A stretch of DNA of 64,000 nucleotides from Microvirga solisilvae. GTDB lineage: Bacteria > Pseudomonadota > Alphaproteobacteria > Rhizobiales > Beijerinckiaceae. Below, piece by piece: positions 20,547 to 28,669 of the stretch. Below the pieces are notes generated by a model, which did not search any database, was not told where the DNA came from, and saw only the letters and a list, made by a program, of their open reading frames with translations. The stretch spans positions 468,159-532,158 of the forward strand of contig NZ_JAKUCN010000003.1 in assembly GCF_022808595.1 (NCBI RefSeq), given 5' to 3'. The translations under genes were made by a program, and so were the position numbers. The stretch's first letter is position 1. Each line of letters starts with the position of its first letter.

Positions 20547-21922
20547 CTGAGATATTTGACGCGGTGATTATCGGCGCGGGACAGGCAGGTCCACCTCTTG
20601 CGGGCCGCCTGACCGCAGCTGGAATGAAAGTTGCGCTCATCGAGCGCAAGTTATTTGGCGGTACCTGCGTCAACACCGGTTGCATGCCGACGAAGACGCT
20701 CGTCGCCAGCGCATATGCCGCCCACCTCGCCAGGCGAAGCGCTGAGTTTGGAATCGCAATTGAAAACCCGATCAAGATCGATATGAAGCGGGTGAAGGAG
20801 CGGGCGGAGACAGTCTCGACAAATGCCCGTATGAACCTTGAAAAATGGCTGCGTGGAATGGACGGGCTGACAATCATCGAAGGCCACGCTCTTTTCGAAG
20901 GACCAGACGTTGTGCGGGTTGGAGAGAAGCGCCTGAAAGCCCCTCGCATCTTTATCAATGTAGGAGGCAGGGCAAACATCCCTGACATACCAGGTGTCGG
21001 CACGGTCAGCTACCTTAACAATACTACCATTCTGCAGCTCGATACTCTGCCTAGGCATCTGGTCGTGGTCGGCGGCAGCTACATTGGCCTCGAATTCGCG
21101 CAGATGTATCGACGTTTCGGTGCAGAAGTCACCATCGTCGAGAAGGGGCCCCGTCTTATAGCGCGCGAGGATGAGGATACTTCGGAAGCCATCAAGGATC
21201 TCCTGATAGAGGAGGGGATCACGGTGCGAACTGATGCCACCTGCATCGGGTTCAAGCCTCATCCGGAAGGTGTTTCGGTCGATGTAGATTGTGCCTCCGG
21301 CGAGCCTTCTGTCGTTGGTTCGCATGTGCTTCTCGCAATCGGGCGACGCCCCAATACGGATGACCTGGGCCTGGACAAGACTGGTATCACGGTGGATGCA
21401 CGAGGTTACATCCCCGTTGATGATAATCTATCGACAAATGTGCCGGGCATCTGGGCTTTGGGCGATTGCAATGGGCGCGGCGCCTTCACGCATACCGCAT
21501 ATAATGACTATGAGATCGTGGCGGCCAATCTACTTGATGGTAGGCCCCATAGGGTCAGTGAGCGGATCCTCGGCTATGCCTTATATATCGATCCACCGCT
21601 CGGTCGTGCCGGAATGACAGAGATGGAGGCTCGTAAGACGGGCCGACAGCTCCTCGTCTCAAAGCGACCGATGACGCGAGTCGGCCGTGCAATCGAGAAG
21701 AGTGAGACAAAAGGCTTCATCAAGATCGTCGCCGATGCTCACACGAAGCGGATTATCGGCGCGGCTATACTGGGAACAGGAGGCGATGAGGCGATTCATG
21801 GCATCCTCGACATGATGAATGCCGATGCAGATTATCAAACGTTACAATGGGCAATGCCGATCCATCCCACCGTCTCAGAACTGATTCCAACCGTTCTTGG
21901 GGACCTAAAAACAATCAATTGA
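20543..21922 (+). CDS. FAD-dependent pyridine nucleotide-disulfide oxidoreductase, mercuric-reductase-like
   Basis: This is a class I flavoprotein disulfide reductase of 459 residues. The FAD-binding GxGxxG is at the N-terminus (VIIGAGQAGPPLAGRL). The redox-active pair is in GGTCVNTGCMPTKT, with Cys42 and Cys47 separated by four residues. The NAD(P)H-binding GxGxxG-like element is VVVGGSYIGLEFAQMY, the second FAD motif is VPGIWALGDCNGRG, and the C-terminal dimer interface ends with MPIHPTVSEL. It lacks the C-terminal Cys pair and N-terminal HMA domain of true MerA, and no mer genes are nearby, so mercury reduction is unlikely. It is translationally coupled to the DUF4126 membrane protein. Family is certain, substrate unknown. 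Confidence 0.9.
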   Translation: MTEIFDAVIIGAGQAGPPLAGRLTAAGMKVALIERKLFGGTCVNTGCMPTKTLVASAYAAHLARRSAEFGIAIENPIKIDMKRVKERAETVSTNARMNLEKWLRGMDGLTIIEGHALFEGPDVVRVGEKRLKAPRIFINVGGRANIPDIPGVGTVSYLNNTTILQLDTLPRHLVVVGGSYIGLEFAQMYRRFGAEVTIVEKGPRLIAREDEDTSEAIKDLLIEEGITVRTDATCIGFKPHPEGVSVDVDCASGEPSVVGSHVLLAIGRRPNTDDLGLDKTGITVDARGYIPVDDNLSTNVPGIWALGDCNGRGAFTHTAYNDYEIVAANLLDGRPHRVSERILGYALYIDPPLGRAGMTEMEARKTGRQLLVSKRPMTRVGRAIEKSETKGFIKIVADAHTKRIIGAAILGTGGDEAIHGILDMMNADADYQTLQWAMPIHPTVSELIPTVLGDLKTIN

Positions 21923-22137
21923 GATCGAGCGACTGCCGGAAAAATGGATACGACTCATATTCTGCCAGCAGAAAGTGCCAGATAGATGAATGATCTCTAA
22001 TAGCCCAAACTGCATAGCGATTGTCTTCATCTGTCAAGCGCGGCCCAAGAGTCGGTCTAGCCTGATCCTGTGGCGAGTTGCTGTAACTCATGATGCACTC
22101 TGAGCAGCAAGCGCTCTATCGATCGTAGGAGATTACA

Positions 22138-22563
22138 GTGAGGGTTGAGAGTCTTGTTGTCACCATCAGCCTCAGTCTGGGGCTGGCCGCGTCAGCTTTT
22201 GTGCCGAGCGCAGTGGCGCAGGGAGGGCTTTCCAACATCCAAGGTGCTTGGTTGTCAGGCGGAGCAGATTGTGCAGAGGTTTATTCATCCAATGGGAAAG
22301 GCGTTTCTTTCAAGAAGCCGGTCGACATCTTTGCGCCTGCCTTTATCATTGTTGGCAATCGTCTGAGGACGCCGCAGGCGACATGTCAGATCAAATCGGC
22401 CAAACCAAGCGGAAGCCGTCATCTTCTTCTTCTCAACTGCTCCAATGCCGTATCCGGCAGTGAGGTAAGAATTCTTATGGCGCGAGAAGCAGATGGCTCT
22501 CTAAGGCGCTACTTCAACGAAGAAGACAGCATCGGAACCGAGTATAAGCACTGCTCCAAGTAA
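22138..22563 (+). CDS. Small secreted protein of unknown function
   Basis: The GTG start is supported by TAGGAGA five bases upstream. The 141-residue product has a clear signal peptide (LVVTISLSLGLAASAFVPSAVAQ) and a mature domain of about 115 residues with four cysteines (DCAEVY, ATCQIK, LNCSNA, KHCSK) that could form two disulfide bonds in the periplasm. The phrase IQGAWLSGGADCAEVYSSNGKGVSF recalls small alphaproteobacterial periplasmic proteins, but I cannot name a family. It stands alone, 215 bases after the oxidoreductase. Confidence 0.75.
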   Translation: MRVESLVVTISLSLGLAASAFVPSAVAQGGLSNIQGAWLSGGADCAEVYSSNGKGVSFKKPVDIFAPAFIIVGNRLRTPQATCQIKSAKPSGSRHLLLLNCSNAVSGSEVRILMAREADGSLRRYFNEEDSIGTEYKHCSK

Positions 22564-22628
22564 GCCCCATGCAAGCGATTTAAGCTGAAATTTTTTACCC
22601 ATCCGCAGGAATGCGGGTATTGATGCGT

Positions 22629-22665
22629 CTCAAAATGTCAATGCGTTGTCCCAATTTATCAAGCA
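22629..22665 (+). promoter_or_regulatory. AraC-type direct-repeat element, copy D
   Basis: The element reads CTCAAAA, TGTCAA (22636-22641), 4 nt, TTGTCC (22646-22651), 6 nt, ATCAAGCA (22658-22665). Boxes sit at 10-11 bp steps, giving a 21-bp direct repeat typical of AraC-family sites. It lies about 140 bases before the MFS start and in the same relative orientation as the other four copies. Confidence 0.7.
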
Positions 22666-22804
22666 GGAATACCCATACCATATAGCTTGAGCGTAACTGG
22701 GCGGTAGCAACTCAGCTGTCATGAAGCTAGGTTAGGCTGACCTGGCAAGATCAGACCGGGATCATCATGAGCGTACCTTTTCATTGTGCTTGTTAAGGTC
22801 AGTT

Positions 22805-24124
22805 GTGATTGGGAATGCGCACAAGCCGTTGACTGATATAAGCCCAAAACCCAATTTCACAGATACTGCGACGGGCTCTTCCCGCGCCTGGATCGTCGTG
22901 GGTATGTTATGTCTGTTCATGCTCATTAATGTTGCTGATAGATCAGTATTCGGTCTGGCAGCAGTCCCGATCATGCGAGATCTGGGGTTGAGTTACACTG
23001 AGTTCGGCCTGATCGGATCTAGCTTTTTTGTATTCTTTTCGCTCAATGCCATCCTTGGCGGGTTCCTGGTCAATCGCATCGCCACAACGTGGGTTTTATT
23101 CGTCCTAGCGTTGATCTGGACCTTGTGCCAGCTACCTATGCTGCTGCCTATTACAGTAGCTGCGTTGATTGCCAACCGGATCGCTCTCGGCTTTGGCGAG
23201 GGGCCTGCCTACCCCGTGGCGATGCACGCCGTTTATAAATGGTTCCCGAACGACCACAGGGCTGTGCCTACCAGCATCATCGCTATCGGCGCTTTGGCTG
23301 GGAGCGGGCTCGCCGCACCTATGATCGTCACGGTCATCAACGGCTGGTCATGGCAAGTCGCATTCGGCCTCCTCGGCGCCATCGGTCTTTTCTGGTGCAT
23401 TGCATGGCTGATGATTGCGCAGGAAGGACCTTATGAGCAAACAGGTAGAGTTCTAGGCGCCATCGGTAAGCCTGAAATGCGTCTGGCATATCGTCGTCTA
23501 TTGAAGTGTCGAACGGTTATTGGAGTCGAGATTGCCGGCTTTGGAGCTTACTGGTTGTTGACCGTATCCATCGTATGGCTGCCGGCCCTCCTGATTCAGG
23601 CCTTCGGCTACACCGCGATCCAGGCCGGCTGGATCATGATGATGGTGTCACTTTGCCAAATAGCGTTTCTTCCTGCTGTCTCGGGGCTTTCCGATAGCTT
23701 GAAACGGCGTGGCTTTTCGAGCCGCATAGCGTACGGGACGATTGCTTGCATCAGCACATTCGCCGCTGGCCTTATCATCGTCCTTATGTCGCAATCGACG
23801 GGATCTCTGCCCATTATCGTTTGCACAGTGGTTGCATTCTCGCTTTCCAACGTGATGTTCATTCTCGGGCCTGTGATGATTGCCGAGGTCGCTCCGATCA
23901 CGCAGCGTGGAGCAACTCTCGGCATAGTCAATGCGATCACAACACTGGCGGGTCCTCTCGCGCCCGTGACCATGGGCTACATGATCGATGCCAGCAATGG
24001 ATCGTCGGATGGCGTTCGTCATGCTCTTCTGTTATGCGGCATCCTCGCCATTCTGGGAGCCCTTGCGGGGTTTTTCCTCATCGACCCGGAAGCCGACAAG
24101 GCCCGCTCTACGCACCCTCTATAA
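22805..24124 (+). CDS. MFS transporter, anion:cation symporter-like
   Basis: This is a 12-helix major facilitator. It resembles the ACS branch that imports organic anions such as sugar acids. Supporting segments are VADRSVFGLAAVPIMRDLGLSYTEFG in the first helix pair and the motif-A-like loop RIALGFGEGPAYPVAMHAVYKWFPNDHRA. The central loop is short and the C-terminus ends LIDPEADKA. The GTG at 22805 has AAGG six bases upstream; an upstream TTG at 22784 lacks such a site. A nine-codon open frame (22767-22796) lies just before the start. The gene is alone on its strand, faces the Gly/Tyr-rich gene across a strong hairpin, and carries the AraC-type element in its promoter region. The substrate is not evident. 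Confidence 0.88.
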   Translation: MIGNAHKPLTDISPKPNFTDTATGSSRAWIVVGMLCLFMLINVADRSVFGLAAVPIMRDLGLSYTEFGLIGSSFFVFFSLNAILGGFLVNRIATTWVLFVLALIWTLCQLPMLLPITVAALIANRIALGFGEGPAYPVAMHAVYKWFPNDHRAVPTSIIAIGALAGSGLAAPMIVTVINGWSWQVAFGLLGAIGLFWCIAWLMIAQEGPYEQTGRVLGAIGKPEMRLAYRRLLKCRTVIGVEIAGFGAYWLLTVSIVWLPALLIQAFGYTAIQAGWIMMMVSLCQIAFLPAVSGLSDSLKRRGFSSRIAYGTIACISTFAAGLIIVLMSQSTGSLPIIVCTVVAFSLSNVMFILGPVMIAEVAPITQRGATLGIVNAITTLAGPLAPVTMGYMIDASNGSSDGVRHALLLCGILAILGALAGFFLIDPEADKARSTHPL

Positions 24125-24142
24125 GGGAGCCCCCGAGCAATC

Positions 24143-24176
24143 GCATCCGCGATACTATGCAGTATATCGCGGATGC
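24143..24176. terminator. Strong hairpin between convergent genes
   Basis: A perfect 12-bp stem (GCATCCGCGATA with TATCGCGGATGC) encloses a 10-base loop. It lies between the MFS stop and the 3' end of the opposing Gly/Tyr-rich gene. No T-run follows on either strand, so a bidirectional terminator or mRNA 3' stabiliser is inferred only from position and strength. Confidence 0.5.
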
Positions 24177-24193
24177 TGATCTGAAAGCCAAAG

Positions 24194-24892
24194 TCAAATC
24201 ACTGAGCCGCGGGCCCGCCCGCCTTGCGTGCGGCACGAGCATCCAGTACCAACCGGTGCCGGATTGATAAGAGCGCAAGTCCGCACCGTGGTCGCACAAT
24301 ATCCGCCGCTCGTCGATGTAACAGGCGTTTGATACGTCGAGTACGGGTAATTATAATACGGATACGTGGCCGCAGCTCCGATCACGCTGCCTGTAACAAG
24401 GCCAGCACCCCATCCCCAGTAGTTGCCGTAATAGGGGTAGCCTCCATAGTAGCGGCCGTAATACGGATAGCGTCCGCCATAATAAGGATAACGCCCGCGA
24501 TATCGCCAATCACTACGATTGTTCCAGCGGTTATCCCAACGGTTGTCGAAACGGCCCCCAGGATTGTTAATTGCGGCTTGCCGAATGTTGCCGGATACAG
24601 GACGGATGCCTAGAGCATTGCCGGATACGGCAGGACGACTGGCGATAGCCTGACCACGGAAACCGCCACTGCCCATGCTGGCCCGTGGAGGGATATACAT
24701 TCTAGGCCCTCCTCCAATGTTGCCTCCCCGGAAGCCGCCACCGCCACCTCGGAAACCTCCACCCCCGAATCCACCCCCACCAATGCGGGCGCCGCCACCA
24801 CCGCCCCGGCCTCCACGTTGGGCCTCAGCAACATTCGGAATGAGAAGAGCGCTCGCTGCGAGAACGCTCAGAACCAGGAAAATTCTGTTCAT
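24194..24892 (-). CDS. Secreted Gly- and Tyr-rich low-complexity protein
   Basis: The ATG at 24892 is chosen because GGGAGG lies six bases upstream; an ATG two codons earlier directly abuts that site. A signal peptide (MNRIFLVLSVLAASALLIPNVAEAQ) is followed by a Gly/Arg-rich segment, then Asn/Arg/Trp-rich sequence and a run of YPYYG-type repeats. A short hydrophobic GAGLVTGSVIGAAATYPYY follows. The last 40 residues carry five cysteines (GYCATTVRTCALINPAPVGTGCSCR). Such proteins are common in Rhizobiales envelopes, but no function is known. An AraC-type element lies 85 bases upstream of the start. Confidence 0.75.
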   Translation of the reverse strand: MNRIFLVLSVLAASALLIPNVAEAQRGGRGGGGGARIGGGGFGGGGFRGGGGGFRGGNIGGGPRMYIPPRASMGSGGFRGQAIASRPAVSGNALGIRPVSGNIRQAAINNPGGRFDNRWDNRWNNRSDWRYRGRYPYYGGRYPYYGRYYGGYPYYGNYWGWGAGLVTGSVIGAAATYPYYNYPYSTYQTPVTSTSGGYCATTVRTCALINPAPVGTGCSCRTQGGRARGSVI

Positions 24893-24976
24893 TGACATCC
24901 TCCCTTCGCTGCCCGGCGCATGAAGCGCTGGGGAAGCTGGTATGAAAAGAACCAGTATGGTGGCCCTGGAGGAAAT

Positions 24977-25013
24977 TGCTTGATTATTCTGGACAGGCGC
25001 TTGGCATTTTGCG
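24977..25013 (-). promoter_or_regulatory. AraC-type direct-repeat element, copy E
   Basis: On the minus strand the boxes are GCAAAA, TGCCAA (25006-25001), 4 nt, CTGTCC (24996-24991), 6 nt, ATCAAGCA (24984-24977). Spacing is identical to the other copies, with one change in each of the first two boxes. It is 85 bases before the Gly/Tyr-rich gene. Confidence 0.6.
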
Positions 25014-25084
25014 ACGGCGCTGATGGATTGCATCATAGTGGGAAAGAACCCGGGACAGGCCACAAGCTGGGATACCGCTGCCTT

Positions 25085-25528
25085 TCATCGTAGGCCGATT
25101 TCCACTCCACTTACATTGGCGTTAAGCTCTAACCCGACACTTCGTCCGGTCAGCTCGAGAACGACGCCCTTCGCGTTTTGTAAGCGGATGGTCGAAGCGC
25201 CGCCACCAGCAGCGGCGCCCATGCTAACTGCCGTGTAAGTGCCGGCGATGTCCGAAGCTCGGCGTAAGTTATAAGCTCGTCCCACCAATTCGGCTTTCGA
25301 TGCGCCAATCGTTGCGCCGAAACTTAAACCTCCAACACTCAGAGGATAACGCCGTCCCTGGAACGTTAGCATTCCGCGACCTCCGCCAACGCCGACGATA
25401 AACCCAGCCTTGGCAATTTCAACATGAACCGTCCCCGTCGCAGCCCAACTGGGCGTTGCCAATGGCGGTGCGAGTGCCGCAGCGCCGGCGATCAGACCAC
25501 ATTGGAGATAGTTCCGAAGTGAAGCCAT
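25085..25528 (-). CDS. Secreted protein, possibly an EipA/Ysc84-like small barrel
   Basis: The ATG has GGGAGGA five bases upstream. The 147-residue product has a signal peptide (LIAGAAALAPPLATPSWAA) and a mature domain built of Gly-rich beta strands (GFIVGVGGGRGMLTFQGRRYPLSVGGLSFGATIG, then VVLELTGRSVGLELNANVSGVEIGLR). The pattern recalls the EipA/DUF1134 and Ysc84-type envelope domains, but the match is by eye and weak. It stands between the Gly/Tyr-rich gene and the phasin gene on the same strand. Function unknown; probably periplasmic. Confidence 0.7.
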   Translation of the reverse strand: MASLRNYLQCGLIAGAAALAPPLATPSWAATGTVHVEIAKAGFIVGVGGGRGMLTFQGRRYPLSVGGLSFGATIGASKAELVGRAYNLRRASDIAGTYTAVSMGAAAGGGASTIRLQNAKGVVLELTGRSVGLELNANVSGVEIGLR

Positions 25529-25583
25529 TAAATCCTCCCTGTTCGCACGATCCGTCGCGGCATCCGAATACTACGCATCATTT

Positions 25584-25919
25584 TTAAGACTGGGTCTTGC
25601 TGTTCACGGCTTTGGTGCAGAGCTCCATCAGCTTGGACATTTCAGAGTTGTAGTCGCGAAGAGTTTCCTCAATCCAACGAGTGTGAACAGCCGCCATGTC
25701 CGTTGGGCTTTTACAGCTCATCATCTCGCGAGCAGTCTCACTATCCTTATCGAGGCGCATCGATACGAAGCCGATCATCTCGCGTTGGCATGCCGCAGCG
25801 GCTGAGAGCCATGTCTCTGCGGCATTGATCAAAGCCTGGCTTCTGTCGCCGGATGTGACCAATGCGTGAGTGCTGCGCCGCGTGTCGGTTATGCCGGATG
25901 TTTTCTGCATAGTGGCCAT
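25584..25919 (-). CDS. Phasin family protein
   Basis: This is a 111-residue helical protein without signal peptide. It matches the phasin family, whose members coat polyhydroxyalkanoate granules and modulate synthase activity. Typical features are the amphipathic helix LINAAETWLSAAAACQREMIGFVSMRLDKDSETAREMMSCKSPTDMAAVHTRWIEETLRDYNSEMSKLMELC. The segment around RWIEETLRDYNSEMSKLM is characteristic. It lies in the same region as the PHA-synthase-like DUF3141 gene, which strengthens a granule-related role, but it is not in that operon. Confidence 0.8.
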   Translation of the reverse strand: MATMQKTSGITDTRRSTHALVTSGDRSQALINAAETWLSAAAACQREMIGFVSMRLDKDSETAREMMSCKSPTDMAAVHTRWIEETLRDYNSEMSKLMELCTKAVNSKTQS

Positions 25920-26024
25920 GGATTATTCTCCTCAACCAAGATGTTCCAGAAAGAAGACGCCTTACGTGCTCATACAAGATAAGCGCTGGAAACGTGCGGA
26001 CGTGGTGTTATGAGCTGCCTGACC

Positions 26025-27263
26025 TCAGTGCCCGCCGCTGAAAACGAGAGTTTGAATAGGAAGAACCAATGCCTGGATCCGCAATATCATGGCATGGACG
26101 AGCCCGACGGCATCCACCGCATGCAAAGCGAAGCCTTTAACAGCACCAACCTCGCCTGAGGCTATCAGGTCGTGATTACTGGTATAGGCATTGGCGATGC
26201 AGCTGCTGCCTGGAGTGACGCCATCGAGCCCTCCTTCATATAGTGGCTCAAGAAAGACAAGAATCGTTCCGGGGCGTACGACTTGCTGCGGGTCGATCAG
26301 TTGCTCGCCAGCACGGATCTGGCCGGCAGCGATAAAATCCTGCACGCCGGTCACGACCATTGGAATAACCGTCCAGGGCTTCGAAACACAAGTGACCTCC
26401 GCAGCCATGCCGACTTTCATGACCTGGGCTTCAACTTGCGCAAATCCGGCCTGGAGGCGCCCCCGTCCAGCTTCCAAGGGGATCAAGACTCCCGCTGGTC
26501 TCATCAACGGATTGACGATATCGCCAACTCTCAGCGTGAACTGCTCGACCCGCCCGTCGACACCGGCACGAATGACGGTCTTTCCGAGATCCACTTCTGC
26601 CTGCGCCAGTTCAGCTTCAGCGCTCGCCTTCTCGGCCGGGAGGAGACTGGACAATCGGGCCTCGGCCTGCGCCTTTGCGGCAATGGCGGCATCGATTGAG
26701 CCCTGACGCCCCTGCACGGTAACCTGTAGCTTCTCGATATCACGAACGGCTACGGCCCCCGGATTTCGGCGATAGATCTCCTGCTTTGTCTCCAACTCGT
26801 CAACCGCCTGCTGATAGGCGCTCTTCGCCTCGACAATCTTGCCCTCGGCGCCGACAATATCGGCTCGTGCGACCATCATTGCAGCATCGGTCTCGGCAAT
26901 CTTGCGGCGGGCAGATTCCACCGCGGCTTCCTGTCTCGAGCTGTCGAGCTTGAAGATTGGGGATCCTTGCTTGATCGTGCCACTCACGCCGTCAATATAA
27001 ACTTCGGCGACCCGCCCGTTGGTTTCGGGAAGAATCGGAATGGTTCGAAAGAAGGCAGCAGCGTTCGTCGTCGATGGATGATTATAGAAGATCACTGTTA
27101 TCAAGCCGATCGTGAGCATCAGGCAAGTAATGATTCCCCACCGCAGCTCGAACCAAACCGAGAAGAGAGTGATTTCCTTTCCGATCCGCTTCCCCTGAGC
27201 GAAACGGCGGTAGAGATAATCAGGAAAAATCGTCAGCAGGGAGCAGAGAAGAAGCTCAAGCAT
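26025..27263 (-). CDS. HlyD-family membrane fusion/secretion protein
   Basis: The ATG at 27263 is set by AAAGGAG seven bases upstream. The protein has an N-terminal membrane-associated stretch (LELLLCSLLTIFPDYLYRRF), a second helix (IITCLMLTIGLITVIFY), a biotinyl-lipoyl half motif (PETNGRVAEVYIDGVSGTIKQGSPIFKLD), a coiled-coil hairpin of about 110 residues, the second lipoyl half (VIRAGVDGRVEQFTLRVGDIVNP) and a beta-barrel domain. This is the layout of YiaV/YibH-like HlyD proteins that sit beside a small membrane protein rather than an RND or ABC pump. Its start overlaps the end of the upstream membrane-protein gene by eight bases. Substrate unknown. Confidence 0.85.
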   Translation of the reverse strand: MLELLLCSLLTIFPDYLYRRFAQGKRIGKEITLFSVWFELRWGIITCLMLTIGLITVIFYNHPSTTNAAAFFRTIPILPETNGRVAEVYIDGVSGTIKQGSPIFKLDSSRQEAAVESARRKIAETDAAMMVARADIVGAEGKIVEAKSAYQQAVDELETKQEIYRRNPGAVAVRDIEKLQVTVQGRQGSIDAAIAAKAQAEARLSSLLPAEKASAEAELAQAEVDLGKTVIRAGVDGRVEQFTLRVGDIVNPLMRPAGVLIPLEAGRGRLQAGFAQVEAQVMKVGMAAEVTCVSKPWTVIPMVVTGVQDFIAAGQIRAGEQLIDPQQVVRPGTILVFLEPLYEGGLDGVTPGSSCIANAYTSNHDLIASGEVGAVKGFALHAVDAVGLVHAMILRIQALVLPIQTLVFSGGH

Positions 27264-27738
27264 GAATCCGCTCCTTTGGGATCCGCGAAGGCTCGATAAC
27301 GTCTGGTATCTCGGCAGCGCTCTCATTTTTCTCGTCGACAGGTATAACAGGCCCGTCGGTGTTCTCCTGGATTACCGTGTCGCCTCCGCCAGGATTCAGT
27401 CCGGCAATCTTCTCAAGAGAGCCGGCCATTCGGCGTAGAGGATTGCTGAAATCAGGAATGTCGACCAATGCCAGCAACAACCCTGCTACCCAGAAGATGT
27501 GCATGTGGGTGAAGAGAGCGAGCAATCCCAGCACAGCAACGATTTCGAATTGGAGCTTGTGAGATTTATGAGCAATTCGTTCGGGAAGGGTATGCAGACG
27601 AAGAAAGAGAAGGCCGACGGCGAGGACAGCCAGCAGGAGAACTGCCGCCATGACAACCATCAGGACATCGGTTTCTCCAGGAGCCGTAATGAAGATCGGC
27701 AAGTGATGAGGCGCAGCAGGATTGAGCGGCGCAGTCAT
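27256..27738 (-). CDS. Small inner-membrane protein paired with HlyD protein
   Basis: This 160-residue protein has two hydrophobic segments (VLMVVMAAVLLLAVLAVGLLFLRL and FEIVAVLGLLALFTHMHIFWVAGLLLALVDIP) and an acidic cytoplasmic tail. GGGAGAG precedes the ATG. It overlaps the HlyD-family gene, so the two are translationally coupled and likely form a complex. It resembles in arrangement, though not clearly in sequence, the YiaW (DUF3302)-YiaV pair of E. coli. No enzymatic motif is seen. Confidence 0.75.
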   Translation of the reverse strand: MTAPLNPAAPHHLPIFITAPGETDVLMVVMAAVLLLAVLAVGLLFLRLHTLPERIAHKSHKLQFEIVAVLGLLALFTHMHIFWVAGLLLALVDIPDFSNPLRRMAGSLEKIAGLNPGGGDTVIQENTDGPVIPVDEKNESAAEIPDVIEPSRIPKERIHA

Positions 27739-27865
27739 GCAAACTCTCCCATGAATGCCCAGGCATTGGGCGTGGAGGTGCGTGTTTCAACACCTGATGG
27801 CTCTTGAGGCGAGGAACTTGATCTCATCGGCATCTTCCGCTGTCCTGCTGCTACGCTTCGCTCAC

Positions 27866-28669
27866 TTAGGCCATGATGCTGAGCCCGCCGTCGACATAAG
27901 TGGTCGTCCCTGTCAGGCGCTTTGCGAACGGTGTCGTCAGATAGGCCGCCGTCAGTCCGACGTCATCGATATCAACGAGCTCGCCGATAGGAGCCCGCTC
28001 GATCGCTTCAGAAAGCAGAACATCGAAGTCTTTCAAGCCTGACGCTGCGCGAGTCTTCAGTGGGCCTGGCGAGACGGCATGGACTCTGATGTGCTTGTCG
28101 CCCAGCTCATAGGCAAGGTAGCGCACGGTGCTCTCCAGCGCCGCCTTCACAGGTCCCATGAGATTGTAGTTGGGAACGACCTTGTTAGCGCCGTGATAGC
28201 TCATAGCGAGGAGGGTGCCGCCCTTGTTCATCAGCGGCTCTGCCAGTCGAGCCATGCGGATGAAGGAGTGACAGGAGATGTCCATTGCCACCTTAAACCC
28301 TTCGTCGGAACTGTCGAGAAGCCGCCCCTGCAGATCCTCTTTCGGGGCAAAGGCGATGGAATGGAGTGCGATGTCAAGGTTGCCCCATGTTTCGCGGATC
28401 TGGCCGAAGACAGCTTCAAGATTGCCATTCTGGCCTACATCGCAAGGCGCAAAGATTGACGCTCCAAGCTCTTTGGCAAGAGGTTCGACATAAGGTCGGG
28501 CTTTCTCGTTCAGATAGGTGATCGCGAGGTCGGCCCCGAGCTGGCGAAAAATTCGAGCACAGCCATAGGCGATCGAGTGCTCATTCGCGACACCGATGAC
28601 GAGAGCCCGCTTTCCATGCAGGATCTTGGATTGAAGGGCAGTTTGGGATTCTATCGAATGATCGTTCAT
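27866..28669 (-). CDS. fabI: Enoyl-ACP reductase, FabI type
   Basis: This 267-residue short-chain dehydrogenase-like enzyme should reduce trans-2-enoyl-ACP (or enoyl-CoA) with NADH in fatty acid synthesis. FabI signatures are the nucleotide-binding ALVIGVANEHSIAYGCARI, the HSIAFAPKEDLQGRLLDSS segment and the active-site stretch MSYHGANKVVPNYNLMGPVKAALE with Tyr-x6-Lys. The C-terminus (TTYVDGGLSIMA) is complete. It is the last gene of the pta-ackA-169aa-DUF3141-fabI operon and overlaps the preceding gene by ATGA. It may be an accessory paralogue serving this operon rather than the housekeeping enzyme; this is inference from context. Confidence 0.9.
   Translation of the reverse strand: MNDHSIESQTALQSKILHGKRALVIGVANEHSIAYGCARIFRQLGADLAITYLNEKARPYVEPLAKELGASIFAPCDVGQNGNLEAVFGQIRETWGNLDIALHSIAFAPKEDLQGRLLDSSDEGFKVAMDISCHSFIRMARLAEPLMNKGGTLLAMSYHGANKVVPNYNLMGPVKAALESTVRYLAYELGDKHIRVHAVSPGPLKTRAASGLKDFDVLLSEAIERAPIGELVDIDDVGLTAAYLTTPFAKRLTGTTTYVDGGLSIMA

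Noticed and set aside
20543..21922. Mercuric reductase (merA)
   Set aside because: No N-terminal HMA domain, no C-terminal Cys pair and no mer regulator or transporter nearby.
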